Source: Sulfitobacter brevis
GTDB lineage: Bacteria; Pseudomonadota; Alphaproteobacteria; Rhodobacterales; Rhodobacteraceae
Assembly: GCF_900112755.1 (NCBI RefSeq)
Contig: NZ_FOMW01000005.1
Coordinates: 1-64,000, forward strand
Direction: 5' to 3'
Length of the DNA stretch: 64,000 nt
Both the position numbers and the translations under genes were made by a program. This document shows positions 63,406 to 64,000 of this stretch, in pieces. Under the pieces are notes generated by a model that searched no databases, had not been told where the DNA came from, and saw only the letters and a list, made by a program, of their open reading frames with translations. The first letter of the stretch is position 1. Each line of letters begins with the position of its first letter.

Positions 63406-63720
63406 ATGGCGACCACAACCACCAACGGCAAAAAGTCCGACTCCATCGTCACGATCGACGATCTGGCGGGCCAGCTTACCACTCTGAAAAACGAAATCGC
63501 TTCGCTGACCTCGGCGATGGGCGATTATGGCAAGGCAAAAACTGCCGAAGTAAGTGACACGGCAAAATCGACAGTGAACGATTTGTCGAATGCAGGTCGC
63601 GAACGGGCGCTGGACGCCCAGAAACAGGCCGAAGAGTTTGTCCGCACTCAGCCCTCGACCGCTTTGGGCATTGCGGCTGGCGTAGGTTTTCTTGTTGGCA
63701 TGATCACGGCCCGCCGCTGA
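63406..63720 (+). CDS. DUF883/ElaB-YqjD-type membrane-anchored stress protein
   Basis: 104 residues: a long helix (about 15-80) and a C-terminal membrane anchor ending in arginines (ALGIAAGVGFLVGMITARR), the ElaB/YqjD/DUF883 arrangement. E. coli relatives tether ribosomes or stabilise the membrane in stationary phase. GGAAGGAG lies 8 bases before the ATG at 63406, and an EcfG site lies 45 bases upstream. Confidence 0.88.
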   Translation: MATTTTNGKKSDSIVTIDDLAGQLTTLKNEIASLTSAMGDYGKAKTAEVSDTAKSTVNDLSNAGRERALDAQKQAEEFVRTQPSTALGIAAGVGFLVGMITARR

Positions 63721-63721
63721 G

Positions 63722-64000
63722 ATGATCTCACTGATAGGCCAGCACGTTCAGGATGCTGCATCACGGACCGCACAAACTGCTGTGATCGGTCTGGGTGCAG
63801 CAATTGCCATGTTTATCGGACTAGGCTTTCTGACGCTTGCCGCATGGCTTTTTCTGATCGCTGTTGCCACACCCATCACGGCCGCCTTGATATTGGGCGG
63901 CCTTTATTTTGGCATAGGGTTGGTCGCGCTTTCCATTCTATCGGCGCGTCAAAGGGCACGGGCGCGCGCCAAAGCAGTCGCCGCGCAGCAGTCCGCCAGC
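63722..64000 (+). CDS. Holin-X/phage-holin-like membrane protein (cut by window end)
   Basis: The first 93 codons of an open frame that runs past the window. Two hydrophobic helices (about 20-48 and 50-75) and a basic tail resemble the small membrane proteins that follow DUF883 genes. Starts 1 base after the previous stop, so it is co-transcribed. The name is a family label; lysis is unlikely in this setting. Confidence 0.65.
   Translation, partial: MISLIGQHVQDAASRTAQTAVIGLGAAIAMFIGLGFLTLAAWLFLIAVATPITAALILGGLYFGIGLVALSILSARQRARARAKAVAAQQSAS

Noticed and set aside
63722-64000. Holin-like gene as a sign of prophage
   Set aside because: It is co-transcribed with DUF883 behind an EcfG promoter, and no phage gene is in the window.

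Overview
The window looks like chromosome from an alphaproteobacterium, most likely Rhodobacterales (marine Roseobacter-type). Four things point there: a NepR/EcfG/PhyR general stress response locus with canonical EcfG promoters, a CtrA-like winged-helix protein, an alphaproteobacterial Tad/Cpa pilus locus, and TAXI-type TRAP and peptide ABC transporters with a DUF3726 protein. Most of it is GC-rich, dense and arranged in tight operons with 4-base ATGA overlaps. Only about 2.1-2.8 kb and 4.3-4.7 kb look AT-rich. I saw no tRNA, rRNA, insertion sequence, prophage or CRISPR array.

Layout. 0-1.4 kb: a YetF/DUF421 membrane protein and a DUF892 ferritin-like protein behind an EcfG promoter. 1.5-4.6 kb: two units, each opened by a short protein of the same unnamed family; one continues into an RTX protein, the other into a degenerate CtrA-like regulator. 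4.9-6 kb: a DUF442 phosphatase and a broken ridA. 6-12.3 kb: a LysR regulator, then aldehyde dehydrogenase, an M19-like protein lacking metal ligands, a collapsed BCCT transporter, a 567-residue unknown and DUF3726. 12.3-16.7 kb: TetR/FrnE/AhpD-like genes with palindromic operators, and a sensor kinase. 17-21.6 kb: a three-subunit molybdenum hydroxylase and a TetR regulator. 21.9-30.7 kb: an eight-gene operon of peptide-type ABC importer, class III aminotransferase and split transketolase. 30.7-40.1 kb: the inner-membrane and pilin part of a Tad pilus. 40.1-44.4 kb: PqiABC with PqiA split in two. 44.5-50.9 kb: nitrilase, long Orn/Lys/Arg-type decarboxylase, ATP-grasp ligase and C45-family acyltransferase. 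51.1-54.9 kb: a TAXI-TRAP transporter. 55.3-59.6 kb: an FMN glutamate-synthase-like protein, a STAS-like protein, GabT and a PuuR-like regulator. 59.6-64 kb: PhyK, EcfG, NepR, PhyR, DUF883 and holin-like membrane proteins, plus a 51-residue membrane peptide.

How the parts may fit (inference). The 44.5-59.6 kb stretch reads as amine/glutamate/GABA metabolism. PuuR-box-like sites lie before gabT, before the glutamate-synthase-like gene and in front of the TRAP operon. The four-enzyme cluster beside it could build or remodel an amine amide, and is the best candidate for an undescribed pathway. The right end is the core of the general stress response, and EcfG sites tie both the DUF883 gene beside it and the DUF892 gene at the far left to that regulon. 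The two-unit leader-protein/RTX/regulator locus is the other candidate for an undescribed system.
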